The position numbers and the translations under genes were made by a program. The notes under the pieces were generated by a model, which saw nothing but the letters and a program-made list of their open reading frames with translations, was not told the DNA's origin and did not search any database. A stretch of DNA of 64,000 bases from Fonsecaea monophora (lineage: Eukaryota; Ascomycota; Eurotiomycetes; Chaetothyriales; Herpotrichiellaceae): positions 186,001 to 250,000 of the forward strand of contig NW_019173961.1 in the NCBI RefSeq assembly GCF_001642475.1, given 5' to 3'. This document shows, in pieces, positions 40,771-50,441 of this stretch; position 1 is the first letter of the stretch; every line of letters starts with the position of its first letter.

Positions 40771-41725
40771 ATGGAGAATCACTTTACCACCTCCCAACCT
40801 ACTTGGTCTTCAGAAAGCGGGACTCGCTTCAACAGTCCACCGAAGCCCCAGTCCAGCATGAACAAACTCGAACCACCACCGACTCCAGCGTACGACGCAT
40901 CCGCTCTCTTGATCCAACCATCGCCACTCCTTACATCGTCCTTACATTCTCGTCACTCGGCATCTTCGGCCCAGGAATCTGCTTATCTACGCCAGGCGAA
41001 ATGGCTCCAGTGGATTCGATGTACGCTGGCAATATTGACCATTGCCACTGCCACAGCCGCTGTGGGCTGTGAGGGACATGTTTTGCACAGCTATAACAAA
41101 ACACACATGGGTTCCAAGTGGCATCTACCACCGCTTTGGCCGACGAATGTGGATGTGAGGCCAACTTTGGCCGTTTTGATTGCAGCCACCCTCATCATCA
41201 TCCTCAGTCTCAGTTATGTGGTTGTATCGCTCGTTCCAACGGTAAATATTTCCCTCTGGACGCTTCTCGATGACTTTATTCTAATCTGGGGAACAGCCTT
41301 ACTCCCGTACGCTCATGTACAATTTTCTCTTCCTTGCTTCTTCTCTAGCAGGCATTGTCCTCGCCCTCTTCGCCATCCCTTTCAACAGCATTCTCACCAA
41401 TTTCGCATCTCATCATCAACGAGACTCGATCCAATCATGGACATGCAAATTCTCCCACGGTGCCTCGCAATTCATGGCCGATGCCCACTCCCTACAAATT
41501 CCAGTGTACGTATCCCACGGGATCCCGATACCTGCGGGCTTCAAGAGGTTGTGCATGGAAAGTGAGGTGAGTCAGGGCCTGATTGCGGGGCTGCTGGTGC
41601 TCGAGGCGGCGAGTGTGGGCGTGGCGGTTGTGGGCGTGTTGTTGGAAAGAAGCATGGCGAAGAAGCGGATGCAGAGGTACGCTGAGAAAGGGGAGAAGCA
41701 GACGGTGTATTTTGATAAGAAATAG
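40771..41725 (+). CDS. four-span membrane protein of unknown function
   Basis: Two exons, 40771-41241 and 41297-41725, 299 aa, with a 55-nt intron (GTAAAT..AACAG) that keeps the frame. A polar Ser/Pro-rich N-terminus of about 70 residues is followed by four hydrophobic segments: CTLAILTIATATAAVGC, LAVLIAATLIIILSLSYVVV, FLFLASSLAGIVLALFAI and LIAGLLVLEAASVGVAVVGVLL. A loop with two Cys lies between the last two spans, and the tail is basic. The four-span layout is like MARVEL or tetraspan proteins of the fungal plasma membrane, but no diagnostic motif is seen. In-frame ATG upstream at 40579 would add a doubtful hydrophobic stretch. Confidence 0.65.
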
Positions 41726-43979
41726 AGTGAGTCATCTCAGACCCTCACCGAAGCGAATATCCCGAGTCCGGAATTTTATGTAGCGTGCGCTGGGGACTTG
41801 CGGTAAAATAGATTTGGGGAGTGGCAGTGTCTGTTGAACAGCACGTTGCGGACCACGGCCAGTGGATTGAAAGGATGCTTTGGAGTGACTCTATCAAATG
41901 TGTTACCGTGTGGAATTTTCGGGGATTGGAGCTACAACGTATACGAAAGATTTTCTGTTCTTAGCCAAAAGGAGGTAAAATCACGAGCGAGCTCACCCCT
42001 CTTTGGGACGAAGGTGACGCCGCCCTGTGCTTCCCACCCCCCCCCCCCCCCCCCCCCGGGGCGCGCGCGAGTCAGGCCTTTGCCTGGGTGAGCTGTCAAC
42101 CGTGTCTCACCCTCCATAGGGGCCGCGACGCCTCGCGCCTGGGCGCCAGGCAGACGATCGACTCGGGCTCGCCCCGGTGGAGAAGGATGCGTCCTCTATT
42201 ATTGGCCATTCGAATGCACCGTCGTGAACCAGTTAAACGGGAGGAGGTGTTTAAAAGCGGCGCTACTGGTTCCACGTTGAGAAGGCTGCTACCTCGACCT
42301 CGACCACATATTTGCAAAACCGAGTCGACCCGCCCTACTCTGAAGGGACCAGAAGATATATTCATAAAGAATCCCTCTCGCCGCTTCGACGATTTTCCTT
42401 CCCTTCGATCCACGCTGCTCGACGCTGCTGCCCGTCCCCTTGCAGGTCCCACTCGACCGCTCCAAATGCGTGGCAGCTAAAGAAGATGGCGTTCCTCCTT
42501 CCTTACGACCACCGTCGACTAATCCTGTCGGCCCTCTACCTTCCGAAGAGAATGCTGGCCTCCCTAATCGCTAGATTAGGCTTACAACTACCTCCTGCCC
42601 GTGTCGGGCCTCTCGCCTTACGCTCTAAACCGGGCAGCTGCCTCTATTTATGCGTAAGTAGAGTGACGCTCTAGGCGTGCGCGCCTCTCTCCATCTAGGC
42701 TGCGTTGCGGGGACGTGGTTCTGAATGAGAGCATTCCTAGCGCTGTGGTGGTCCTCGTTCGTTTCTACTCGGTGGCGACTCTGGCCATTACCTGGAGAGG
42801 ACTGCACCTCGGACACTCCGACACAGGTTGACTACACATGTCGCTGAGAGCGCAAAGCCTGGTATCCTAGCTCGCTTGCATCAGCCGGACAGATGAGACA
42901 CATGCCATATCGTTCAGTCGAAGATCATTCTCGTTAGCGAAGAGTACGGCCGGTATTTGGTACACGCCCTGCCATGCTGCTGAGATAGATAGCGGCAGCA
43001 GCTCGAGCACGGCTTGCGATGGCTCTCTATCGCTCGCGTGTATGCCCTCCACCGACCCTTCAGATGTCGCGTACACGTCCCGATACCGCGACCGGGCTTG
43101 CGACGGCCGGTGGAGCCGCTTCCGTTGACGTCCATACACCTGGACCTAGTCTTTCAGGCTGTTGTCACCTTGTTCTACCTACGCCCCGGCCTGATTCGAG
43201 GCTAGAGGATCGGATCGGATCAAGGTGGCCACTCCGCGCATCCCCTTCCAAAAGAGGACGTTCATTCCGGATGCTGGTGCATCTGAATCTATGCCACTGT
43301 CACTGTATTTGTCATCGCCACTACCACTAGTAGGAATGCAAGCGTGGAGAGCGTTGTCCTCGTGTGATTCATTGATTCCCCTTGTTTCTCGTCGCCTGTG
43401 GGGTTGTCTGCCTTTTGCTGCGCTAGGCTGTCCGGATTTTCCTTTCGTCAAGCATTCCACCTTCAGCCTCGAGGATGTCGACTACTATGCTGATCTCGAA
43501 TGCGGCCAATATTTCCGTCCTATCTCACAACCCCCGAGGCAACGATCCATGCGCCCGAGCCGGTTGGTGAACCACCATCCTTCCGACGTGGACGTTTTTC
43601 TCATCGAGGCTTTCACTAAAGGGACACTTGAGTGTCAGCTGATGATTAAAAAGATCGAGATCGTCCAACTTCGTTAAACAGGGGAGGAAGAAGTTCTCGA
43701 TGAGCAGGTCTGCGAACGCCGCTAGTCGAGGTCCATGGTCAGAGTAAGGCGGTTGGACTGCTCTCCGGGGCTTCGGTCGGAATCTGCGCGTGTGGGAAGA
43801 AAAACCGCAAAAATTTATCTTTGCATGCTTCAGAGCGGGCCTATGCGTAGGTCATACGGACGAGGGTAGACTATTTGTAAGGCTCCTGATTTTGCAAAGG
43901 TTCGCATGCGTCGACACTGCAGTGAACACGTGGGTCGCCTCTCGTCTCTCTTGGGGGCTGAGCGCTGGAGTCACTATAC
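41726..43979. other. left flank of the repeat island, no supported gene
   Basis: About 2.25 kb. It contains a 22-base C homopolymer at 42037-42058. A few frames of 100-150 codons read on both strands from 42.1 to 43.7 kb, but the longest begins with GTG and none has a recognisable domain. It may be degenerate transposon sequence. Confidence 0.4.
42037..42058 (+). repeat. C homopolymer, 22 bases
   Basis: Uninterrupted C run followed by GGGGCGCGCGCGAG. Such runs often mark assembly joins or unstable sequence. Confidence 0.9.
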
Positions 43980-45066
43980 TGTTACGAGTCACTTTACACG
44001 TGAGGTATCAGTAGTAAACCTAAGGTAGTTTACTCAGTACTTAGTAATATAGTAGCGGAACGGTATAGTAGAGATAAAATTAAAAGCATAGTATACGGGA
44101 CTATACGTAAAGTATATAACTAAGAGAAACTTAATTATTTATAAATAAAGTTAACTATAAGGAAGACTATTGGAGGTATAGAAACTATAGAGCTAATAAG
44201 TTTTAGCGATACTCTCCCTAGCTCTATTTAATCCTAAGAGCGTAATAGAGTATAATATGTGATGGGTTGAACCCAGGAGAAGGCTCGGTTCTGACGAACC
44301 AGCGCTAAGACTAACGTTAGGACCGACGCCACCTCCTAATTAGCCGAATTTACCTATATAAATACAGCCCCCTGATTAGATAAGGCACGTACGGTACAAG
44401 GGATACCAAACCCTAGTAAACTAAGACACCGTACGTAAGGGAAGGTAAGGAAGAGAGACAAAGGTAAGGGAAACGTAAGGCGTGTACGAAAGAGGAAGGA
44501 TAAGGGAGAAAGAGGAAGACATTAAGTACCCCTTACGGAGGAGTATACGATATAAGGAGAGAGGGAGGGGACGTTATTCCTCCTTCTCTCTCCTTAGATT
44601 TATCCTCCTTATTACTAGGTTAGCTAGCTAGTTATAGAACTCTTTCTAAACCCTCACATAATAGAGTATATGGCTCCCCTATTATAAATAGCGTAGGAAG
44701 CTAAAGTAAACCGTATAAGAGGAGTATAGTACTTAAAGTGGAGAAGTATCCACCTACACGGCCTTTAGTAAAAGGGGTTAATAGGCCACTCGGGAAGATA
44801 CCGAGCCGGACGAGCCTAAACCACTTTTAGCCACTTATTATCAGACTAATTAACTAACTGGAGGGAGAATGTATATACTATGGGATCGAGAATGATAGAT
44901 AACTAGCCTATAGATAGAGATGTCAACGCTTGAAGAAGGCTTCAAGGTTAATAGGTATGATCTCTCCTACTATATACATGCGATAAGCCAGCTGCTTGGC
45001 TGGCGGCCTAACTCCTTAGTTGGTGGCCTGAGCTGAGTGTCCAGTGTCACATGGGTGTTCGTGATA
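43980..45066. mobile_element. degenerate LTR-like element, copy A (interrupted by a solo LTR)
   Basis: Begins TGTTACGAG and ends TTCGTGATA, decayed forms of TGTCACGA..TCGTGACA inverted ends. The first 200 bases and the last 230 bases match copy B at 50442-51098 with mostly transition differences. The middle is diverged and holds the solo LTR at 44258. No target duplication is visible. Its right end also matches the fragment at 46681-46742, including a few bases beyond the LTR end. Confidence 0.6.
44258..44658 (+). mobile_element. solo LTR 1 (AT-rich, RIP-like)
   Basis: Starts TGTGATGGGTTG and ends CCCTCACA. Flanked on both sides by TAATA (44253-44257 and 44659-44663), a 5-bp target-site duplication. 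It matches the 47967 copy throughout, but with many C-to-T and G-to-A changes, for example CTAATTAG here against CTGATTGG there. Each copy has its own duplication, so these are two separate solo LTRs, not the ends of one element. Confidence 0.85.
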
Positions 45067-45285
45067 ATAAAGTGCTTAAATAATAAGGGGTTGTCACGTG
45101 TAAGTTATGCTTAGCAGTTCGTGACAGGATCACTGAACAAGTCGTGCGCAGCGTATACTATTCAAAGGAGGACGGTTACGGTTAACAGTATTCACCTAGG
45201 AAATCGTGTCTCCTAACCTAGATTCGACTAAAATATCCCTCTAGGCCTCTTAATTTCCACTATTAATGCCATCACTAGACCCTTC

Positions 45286-45673
45286 TTAATCTTCCCTATG
45301 TCTCCCATAGATAAGACTGACATCATAATTCTTGTGCGTATCAGGATGAACGCCCTTGTGGCCGTCGAATTCTCCAAGGAAAGCGTGCCAACAGTCTCTA
45401 TGCAGTAATTCCAATGCCTGAATGTGTGGGAAGTGTTTCGATAGATCTCGGGCCAGCCAGGCAATATCTCTTGAAATGTAATGCAGCTGGCGCTGTACGT
45501 CTTCCTCGCTTTGTTCTACACCGGTTAGGTAAAGTACTAGCCATTAAAGGTAATGTTTGGTCACGTTTACCTTTATCGTTGTGGACTGTCTCATAGTGGT
45601 TCGCTGCCTTAGACAACCGTCTCACCAGGTCCTCTATGTCGCCGGACGAGTCGAAGTCGTAATGTGAATCCAT
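45286..45673 (-). CDS. unrecognised 110-aa protein, two exons, in repeat island
   Basis: Exons 45673-45571 and 45515-45286 on the minus strand with a 55-nt intron (GTAAAC..GTGTAG, branch CTAACC). Splicing removes two stops and yields a clean 110-aa frame. The protein is charged and helical: DFDSSGDIEDLVRRLSKAAN, then SEEDVQRQLHYISRDIAWLA, then HFPHIQALELLHRDCWHAF, ending DVSLIYGRHRED. No signal peptide, membrane span or known motif. It lies between copy A of the LTR-like element and the acidic gene at 46215. The intact splice sites and frame in otherwise decayed, AT-rich sequence argue that it is under selection or recently arrived. Confidence 0.55.
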
Positions 45674-46214
45674 ACTTTGTAAAATGTTGGGCGTCGATGG
45701 TACGCTTCTGAAAGGGACAACGCTTTTATGTAGGCGTTAAAATTGGTCGGGTCAGGCCACTACCTTGAGGAAACCCGGAGTACCAAAAGGCGGGCTTATC
45801 CGACTCGGCCCATGTCACCGCCGACTTTGATATAGGTAAGGGACAAGGACTTGTCTGAGTGGGTGTCTTACACAAACTGGGTAATATCCAGTGCAACGCC
45901 CAAGTTTCAATTTTCATGGTTAGGGTCGGTCAGCTTATGTGCTCTAGTCTATACTCCTACTGTTTATTAATAAATATGGCTTGAGTTATGGATTTCTTTG
46001 AATTAGAAGCCGCCCCTCATGATCCACAGTGTGGTAAGGCGTACATATTAAGTCTTATTTCCGGCTAACTTGTGGTAAGGAAGCGACGTAGGAGATTTAG
46101 GATATAGCCTTAAATGACTATAACTACTAGTCATGGGATGACCTTAGGGTTGTACACAATTTGTCTTATCTTTCTTTGGCAAATAGACGGCACTTGGACA
46201 ACGATTGCTTGGAA

Positions 46215-46628
46215 ATGTCCTACCACCACAGCTCCCTAGACGTATACTATCAGAGAGACGACATTGAGGAGTATGGTTGGGATACCGGTTACGAGGAGCA
46301 CTCCGATCACGGCGACTATGACGATCCCAACCTAGACGACGGCGCCGACAACTGGGACTGCAACGAGGAGTACGGCGAGGATGGAGAGCATAACGAATTG
46401 GATTGCGCTGTCGCAATTGGGGACTCAGAGTCGCTAGGACAAGATTTGGAACACAGCAAGGACGGCGATGACGACGACACTAGCCACCCAAATTTAAATC
46501 AGGAAGGAGACCAGCGAGAAAACACCCACCCAGATATCAACCAGGAAGGAAACCAGTGGAAACACCCTCATCCAGATGTCATCCAACAGCTGGTCATGCA
46601 AGCTTTGACTGAAATTGGGTACACTTGA
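46215..46628 (+). CDS. acidic 137-aa protein of unknown function, in repeat island
   Basis: The ATG at 46215 opens a 137-aa frame rich in Asp, Glu, Asn, His and Tyr (YYQRDDIEEYGWDTGYEE and similar). The C-terminal part has three degenerate repeats around HPNLNQEGDQ, HPDINQEGNQ and HPDVIQQ. No signal peptide or domain is seen. The frame is open 18 codons upstream but without ATG; a TAG acceptor just before (near 46188) may mean an upstream exon. A 52-base direct repeat begins immediately after the stop codon. Function unknown; such acidic proteins can be histone-like binders or disordered partners, but nothing shows this. Confidence 0.45.
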   Translation: MSYHHSSLDVYYQRDDIEEYGWDTGYEEHSDHGDYDDPNLDDGADNWDCNEEYGEDGEHNELDCAVAIGDSESLGQDLEHSKDGDDDDTSHPNLNQEGDQRENTHPDINQEGNQWKHPHPDVIQQLVMQALTEIGYT

Positions 46629-46794
46629 CTCAGAGATTAGACTTCAGAGTACAGATAAGCTAATGGTGTTGTGAACGAACTCCTTGGTTGGTGGCCTGAG
46701 CTGAGTGTGCAGTGTCACATGGGTGTTCGTGACAATATAGTGCTCAGAGATTAGACTTCAGGGTACAGATAAGCCAATGGTGTTGTGAACGAAC
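46629..46794. repeat. 52-bp direct repeat flanking an LTR-end fragment
   Basis: The unit at 46629-46680 recurs at 46743-46794 with two substitutions (AGAGTAC/AGGGTAC and GCTAATG/GCCAATG). The 62 bases between are the terminal part of the LTR-like element, ending TTCGTGACA, plus a few more bases. Confidence 0.8.
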
Positions 46795-46950
46795 GCCGAG
46801 AGGGGCAACAGTCGTATCTATTCCTCGCATGAGCAGCTCATTCATCCTCTGATGCTTAAAGACTTATCATAAACCAGCGAGAAGGGGGAGTATCCACCGC
46901 TGCTCTCTGCCGATTTCCATAGACATTTCTTAATAAATGGACTGTGTCCC

Positions 46951-47128
46951 GAACCGTACCAGATCTAACCATAACTCGCGCCATGATGCCACGGACTAGC
47001 GCTGTACGACGCTGTACGAGGACGCACGTACCGACGCTATATACAGCTACTAGACTATGGTAGGAAGTGGCAGACTTTAGTAGACTACTTTCGTCCCGCG
47101 CTCTGATTAGTTAGATGCGGCCCCGAAG
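46951..47128 (+). repeat. dispersed repeat, copy 1
   Basis: Starts GAACCGTACCAGATCTAACC and ends ATGCGGCCCCGAAG. A related copy in the same orientation lies at 49567-49763. Both include ATGATGCCACGGAC and TCTGATTAGTTA strings. Probably part of a retroelement or its terminal repeat. Confidence 0.65.
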
Positions 47129-47449
47129 TAGTGGTCCGCGATCGGACTAGTCGAAGCCTTAGTAAGGCTACGAGTCGGCAAGCCTTGAAGTTTTAGTAGG
47201 CCAAAGTATTTCTCGCCGCAGTCTGGGTTCGAGCAACCTCGATCTTTTCCTTTCCCTCTAGTTTAGTCTCTTTGTATTGAGCAATCCATACCAGCTAGTA
47301 GAGTTCGTCCTGTTTTCTTTCCTTAATGTGCTGTGCCGTTATAGATTGTCACTTTAATTATCCAGTTCCGGGAACCGTAAGCGCATTACGAACCACCAAG
47401 TACAACACGCACGCGACAACCACTTATTAACCAAGCACCGCGTGCTCAC

Positions 47450-47655
47450 CGCCTGAGGTAAGCTCCTTTCCCTCATGCTTTGAGTCATCTTAACTAAGAC
47501 TCACCGCCACCCAGGGGATGACAGAATTCCGTCCCCAATGAGGCAGGAATTCCCGGCAGAATACCCTAATAGTGGGGACAGAATTCTGTCACCCCCTGGG
47601 TGACCGCCTGAGGGAAGGGAGCTTACCTCATGCTTTGAGTCTTAGTTAAGATGTA
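47450..47655. mobile_element. short MITE inside a compound palindrome
   Basis: The core, 47508-47602 (95 bp), has 30-bp terminal inverted repeats: CACCCAGGGGATGACAGAAT on the left and its near-perfect reverse complement on the right. Outside it, the left flank carries TGAGGTAAGCTCCTTTCCC and the right flank its reverse complement TGAGGGAAGGGAGCTTACC. CTTAACTAAGACTCA on the left also pairs with TGAGTCTTAGTTAAG on the right. No coding capacity. Confidence 0.75.
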
Positions 47656-47966
47656 CTATCAAGGAATACCTATACCTACCTCTTACCTATCGCTACCCTC
47701 TGCCTATTTATATAGGCCGTTCCTGACAGGATGTGACCAAAGTGCTTGCGGTATGAAATGCGTGCTAGGTGGCGTGCCCGCATATGTTCCGCCTTCAACG
47801 ATCCCCTGAATAGATTTTCTTCAGTATGTGTAATTGATGTCAGATACTCCTGACTCGTCCCACATCAGTATATGCTCACACTCTATCTGGAAGCTTCACC
47901 TCGACAAATCTGACAATAGAATCTGCCGCTTAATCCTTGCGACTTCATTGATTTGGCTCTGCTGAC
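47656..47966. other. spacer between MITE and solo LTR 2
   Basis: About 310 bases. No gene or clear repeat is recognised. Confidence 0.4.
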
Positions 47967-48388
47967 GGTGATGGGTTGAACCCAGGAGAAGGCTCGGTTC
48001 TGGCGAACCAGCGCCAAGACAGAACGCCATACTAATGCCACCTCCTGATTGGTCGAACTTTGCCTGTACAATGTACAGGTAAAATGCGGCCTCCTGATTG
48101 GACGAGATAGACGGTGCAAGGGATGCAGGATCCTGACAACTGAGGCTCCGTACGTAAGGGAATGTAAGGAGGAGAGATAAAGGCGTAAGGAGCGCATGCA
48201 AGGAAAGATTAGCATGTACGGAAGAGGAAGGATAAAAGAGAAAGGGTAAGACAATGGGTACTCCTTACAGAGGAGTGTACGACATAAGGAGAGAGAGGAG
48301 TATTCCTCCTTCTTCTTCTCTCCTCATGTTTATCCTCCTTGTTACTAGGTCGGCTAGCTAGTTGCAGAACTCTTTCCAAACCCTCACA
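47967..48388 (+). mobile_element. solo LTR 2 (less mutated copy)
   Basis: Begins GGTGATGGGTTG (the first base differs from the expected T) and ends CCCTCACA. Flanked by CTGAC at 47962-47966 and 48389-48393, a 5-bp target-site duplication. Same orientation as the copy at 44258 and clearly the same family, but with far fewer TpA-type changes, so it is closer to the original sequence. There is no internal retrotransposon sequence beside it. Confidence 0.85.
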
Positions 48389-48393
48389 CTGAC

Positions 48394-48801
48394 CCCTGCA
48401 AGAACTCTATATCAAGGGCCGAAAATATTAAGCTGCAATTACCGATGGCTGTCTAAAATCCTACGCTCCTCTGTTAAATGCTTAGAATAGCTCTACGAAG
48501 GAAATGGATAAGCTAAGCTGGCATAGAATTGGCTTGTTTAGAGTAATTCCGTGATAGCCACTGTGCCTATTAGCCCTATACCAGAAATCCTTCCGTGGAG
48601 CATTACTCTCTCTAGTGTAATATATTTACGTCCACACTAGTGAGGATCTTTTTTTTCCCCTTATAATGGTCCTTTCCATTAAGAAAAGTCGTATAAATAT
48701 CCGTGTTCGTATCTAAACGGCTAGAATTTCGCTATGATTTACAAGTGAAGTCTTCTTAATCTTTAATCACCACTATACTACGTTATTCACAGTAAATTAC
48801 C
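48394..48801. other. AT-rich upstream region of the 48.8 kb gene
   Basis: About 410 bases, AT-rich, with a TTTTTTTCCCC tract near 48650. It probably contains the promoter of the next gene; no defined site can be named. Confidence 0.4.
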
Positions 48802-49500
48802 ATGGCCAAGCACAGCTCTACAGGCTCTCGGTTCTCTACTTCGGCCGAGAGATCAACGATGTCAGAGCCTCCGGACGAAAGTCACCCACAGGATACCTCA
48901 CGTCTCTCCATATCGCCGGTGCCAAGGGGACGACTTTCACCAGATAACGAAGCCAACCCGAATAATCAGGCAGCCGAATGGGATAGTCCTACTGTCAACC
49001 GCCTACGTCAACGACCTGGCATGTATGCTCCAATCAACACTGGGGAAGCGGAAGCACTCTGTGCTCCCACAACTATGGCTGTACTTCTCAATTTGACGGT
49101 ACCACAACTGCAACAGCGTTTTCCCACGATTCAATTCGGAAATCAGGGTTTGACGTGGCCACAGATCCAACAAATGGGCCAAAGCTTTCCAGGATTCGGA
49201 TTTCATGCTTTTTGGCCGAATAGGTTTTTCTCACCTAATGCCACTGACGAAGATATGGACGCGGCGGAGCGAGCCCTTGGCCGATATCCACAGGTTCAGC
49301 AAATAGTACTTTCAAATTCGAATATACGGGAATTCGGCGTCATTTACACAAGTGATACCCTCATGTCCCATGCTGTTGTAGGCTTTGTCCAGGGTCGAAA
49401 TATCCGCTTTCAGGACTATTCAGTGCCTAATAGCACGAACGTCACTCATCAGGTCACCAACCCAAGTACAGGCTTCATAGCCATCTGGTGGTTTACCTGA
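48802..49500 (+). CDS. unrecognised 232-aa protein with papain-like Cys/His/Asp pattern
   Basis: An intronless frame of 232 aa with a good start context (ACCATGG). Residues 1-70 are Ser/Pro/Asn-rich and look disordered. The rest looks folded. Cys87 sits at a helix start (EALCAPTTMAVLLNL), His190 is followed by a hydrophobic strand (SHAVVGFVQ), and Asp205 lies in the next strand (RFQDYS). The order and spacing resemble papain-like or C39-like peptidase folds, where Cys, His and Asp form the active site. I see no signal peptide and no named family. It is placed between a solo LTR and a dispersed repeat, which is typical of accessory genes. A peptidase, deamidase or inactive fold are all possible. 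Confidence 0.55.
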   Translation: MAKHSSTGSRFSTSAERSTMSEPPDESHPQDTSRLSISPVPRGRLSPDNEANPNNQAAEWDSPTVNRLRQRPGMYAPINTGEAEALCAPTTMAVLLNLTVPQLQQRFPTIQFGNQGLTWPQIQQMGQSFPGFGFHAFWPNRFFSPNATDEDMDAAERALGRYPQVQQIVLSNSNIREFGVIYTSDTLMSHAVVGFVQGRNIRFQDYSVPNSTNVTHQVTNPSTGFIAIWWFT

Positions 49501-49566
49501 TGTCAGGGACAGGTGGCGTGGGTATTCGAAGGGGCTCAACACCGCCGGAGGGGTGGGTATCGTCAA

Positions 49567-49763
49567 GAACCGCGCCAGATCTAACCAGGCACAACAAAAT
49601 CCGCCCTATGATGCCACGGACCAGCGCTACACGAGGCTACACGAGGCCGCACGTACCGACGTCACATGCAGCTGGCAGATTATGGCAGGAAGTGGCAAAC
49701 TTTAGTAGACTTTTGGGTGGCTTTCGTCCCGCACTCTGATTAGTTAATAGATGCGACCCCGAA
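49567..49763 (+). repeat. dispersed repeat, copy 2
   Basis: Matches 46951-47128 in the same orientation, starting GAACCGCGCCAGATCTAACC and ending GCGACCCCGAA. It is closer to a G/C-rich ancestral form than copy 1. Confidence 0.65.
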
Positions 49764-49978
49764 TGTCAGAGATAGTACCTCGATCTCCTACCTAGGGTAA
49801 AAAACTAAGAATCCTAGTAATTATTAATAGGATTTAGGTACTATAATAGATAAGGATAATAGTAGGCTATTCCTAACACCGAAGTAATAGCGCACGATTT
49901 TGGTGAGTGGTGTTTTAAAAGCGGCGCCGGTCGGGTGAGGCGCGAGGTGAGCTGGGCGTCGATGGAACTCCTCTTGTC

Positions 49979-50024
49979 CAGTGGCGAGCAAAAATCCAAA
50001 AAATTAGCAGTTTTGCCGAGGGCA
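49979..50024 (+). repeat. 46-bp inverted repeat, left copy
   Basis: Contains GCGAGCAAAAATCC and TTTTGCCGAGGGCA. Its reverse complement occurs at 51303-51348 with about two changes. The pair could be the ends or internal parts of a DNA element of about 1.37 kb. Confidence 0.7.
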
Positions 50025-50441
50025 CAACAAGAGTTACACCGCCATATACGTATATAACGGTGTAGGTCTACGCACTTTAGAACAGCATAATTTACATAGT
50101 AAATAGCTATCCTATAGTACATGGGAATATATTAGTATGTCTACGCGACCTCGCCGTGAACCGACACCTTCTCGCCGCCTCCTAGAAGTACGCGCCTCAG
50201 CCGCGCTAACGAGAGTAAATCGGCCTATAGTAACGCTAACGCCCTTAAGGCTATTATCTCTGACCTCTCGGGAGCTAGTAGAGGCTACTCCAGTACTACC
50301 TGGGTCTATAACTATTGTTCAGAGGACTCGGAGGATTACCTAGATAGGTAATAGATAGGCTCATTATAGGATCGAACCGATAGGTATGACTATTCGACTA
50401 TAGAAGACTTTAACTATCTAAGGGAGAGGAGTGTCCTTATA

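Noticed and set aside
43225..43677. 150-codon plus-strand frame at the left of the repeat island
   Set aside because: Starts with GTG, no recognisable features, and an antisense frame of similar quality exists; at best a transposon remnant.
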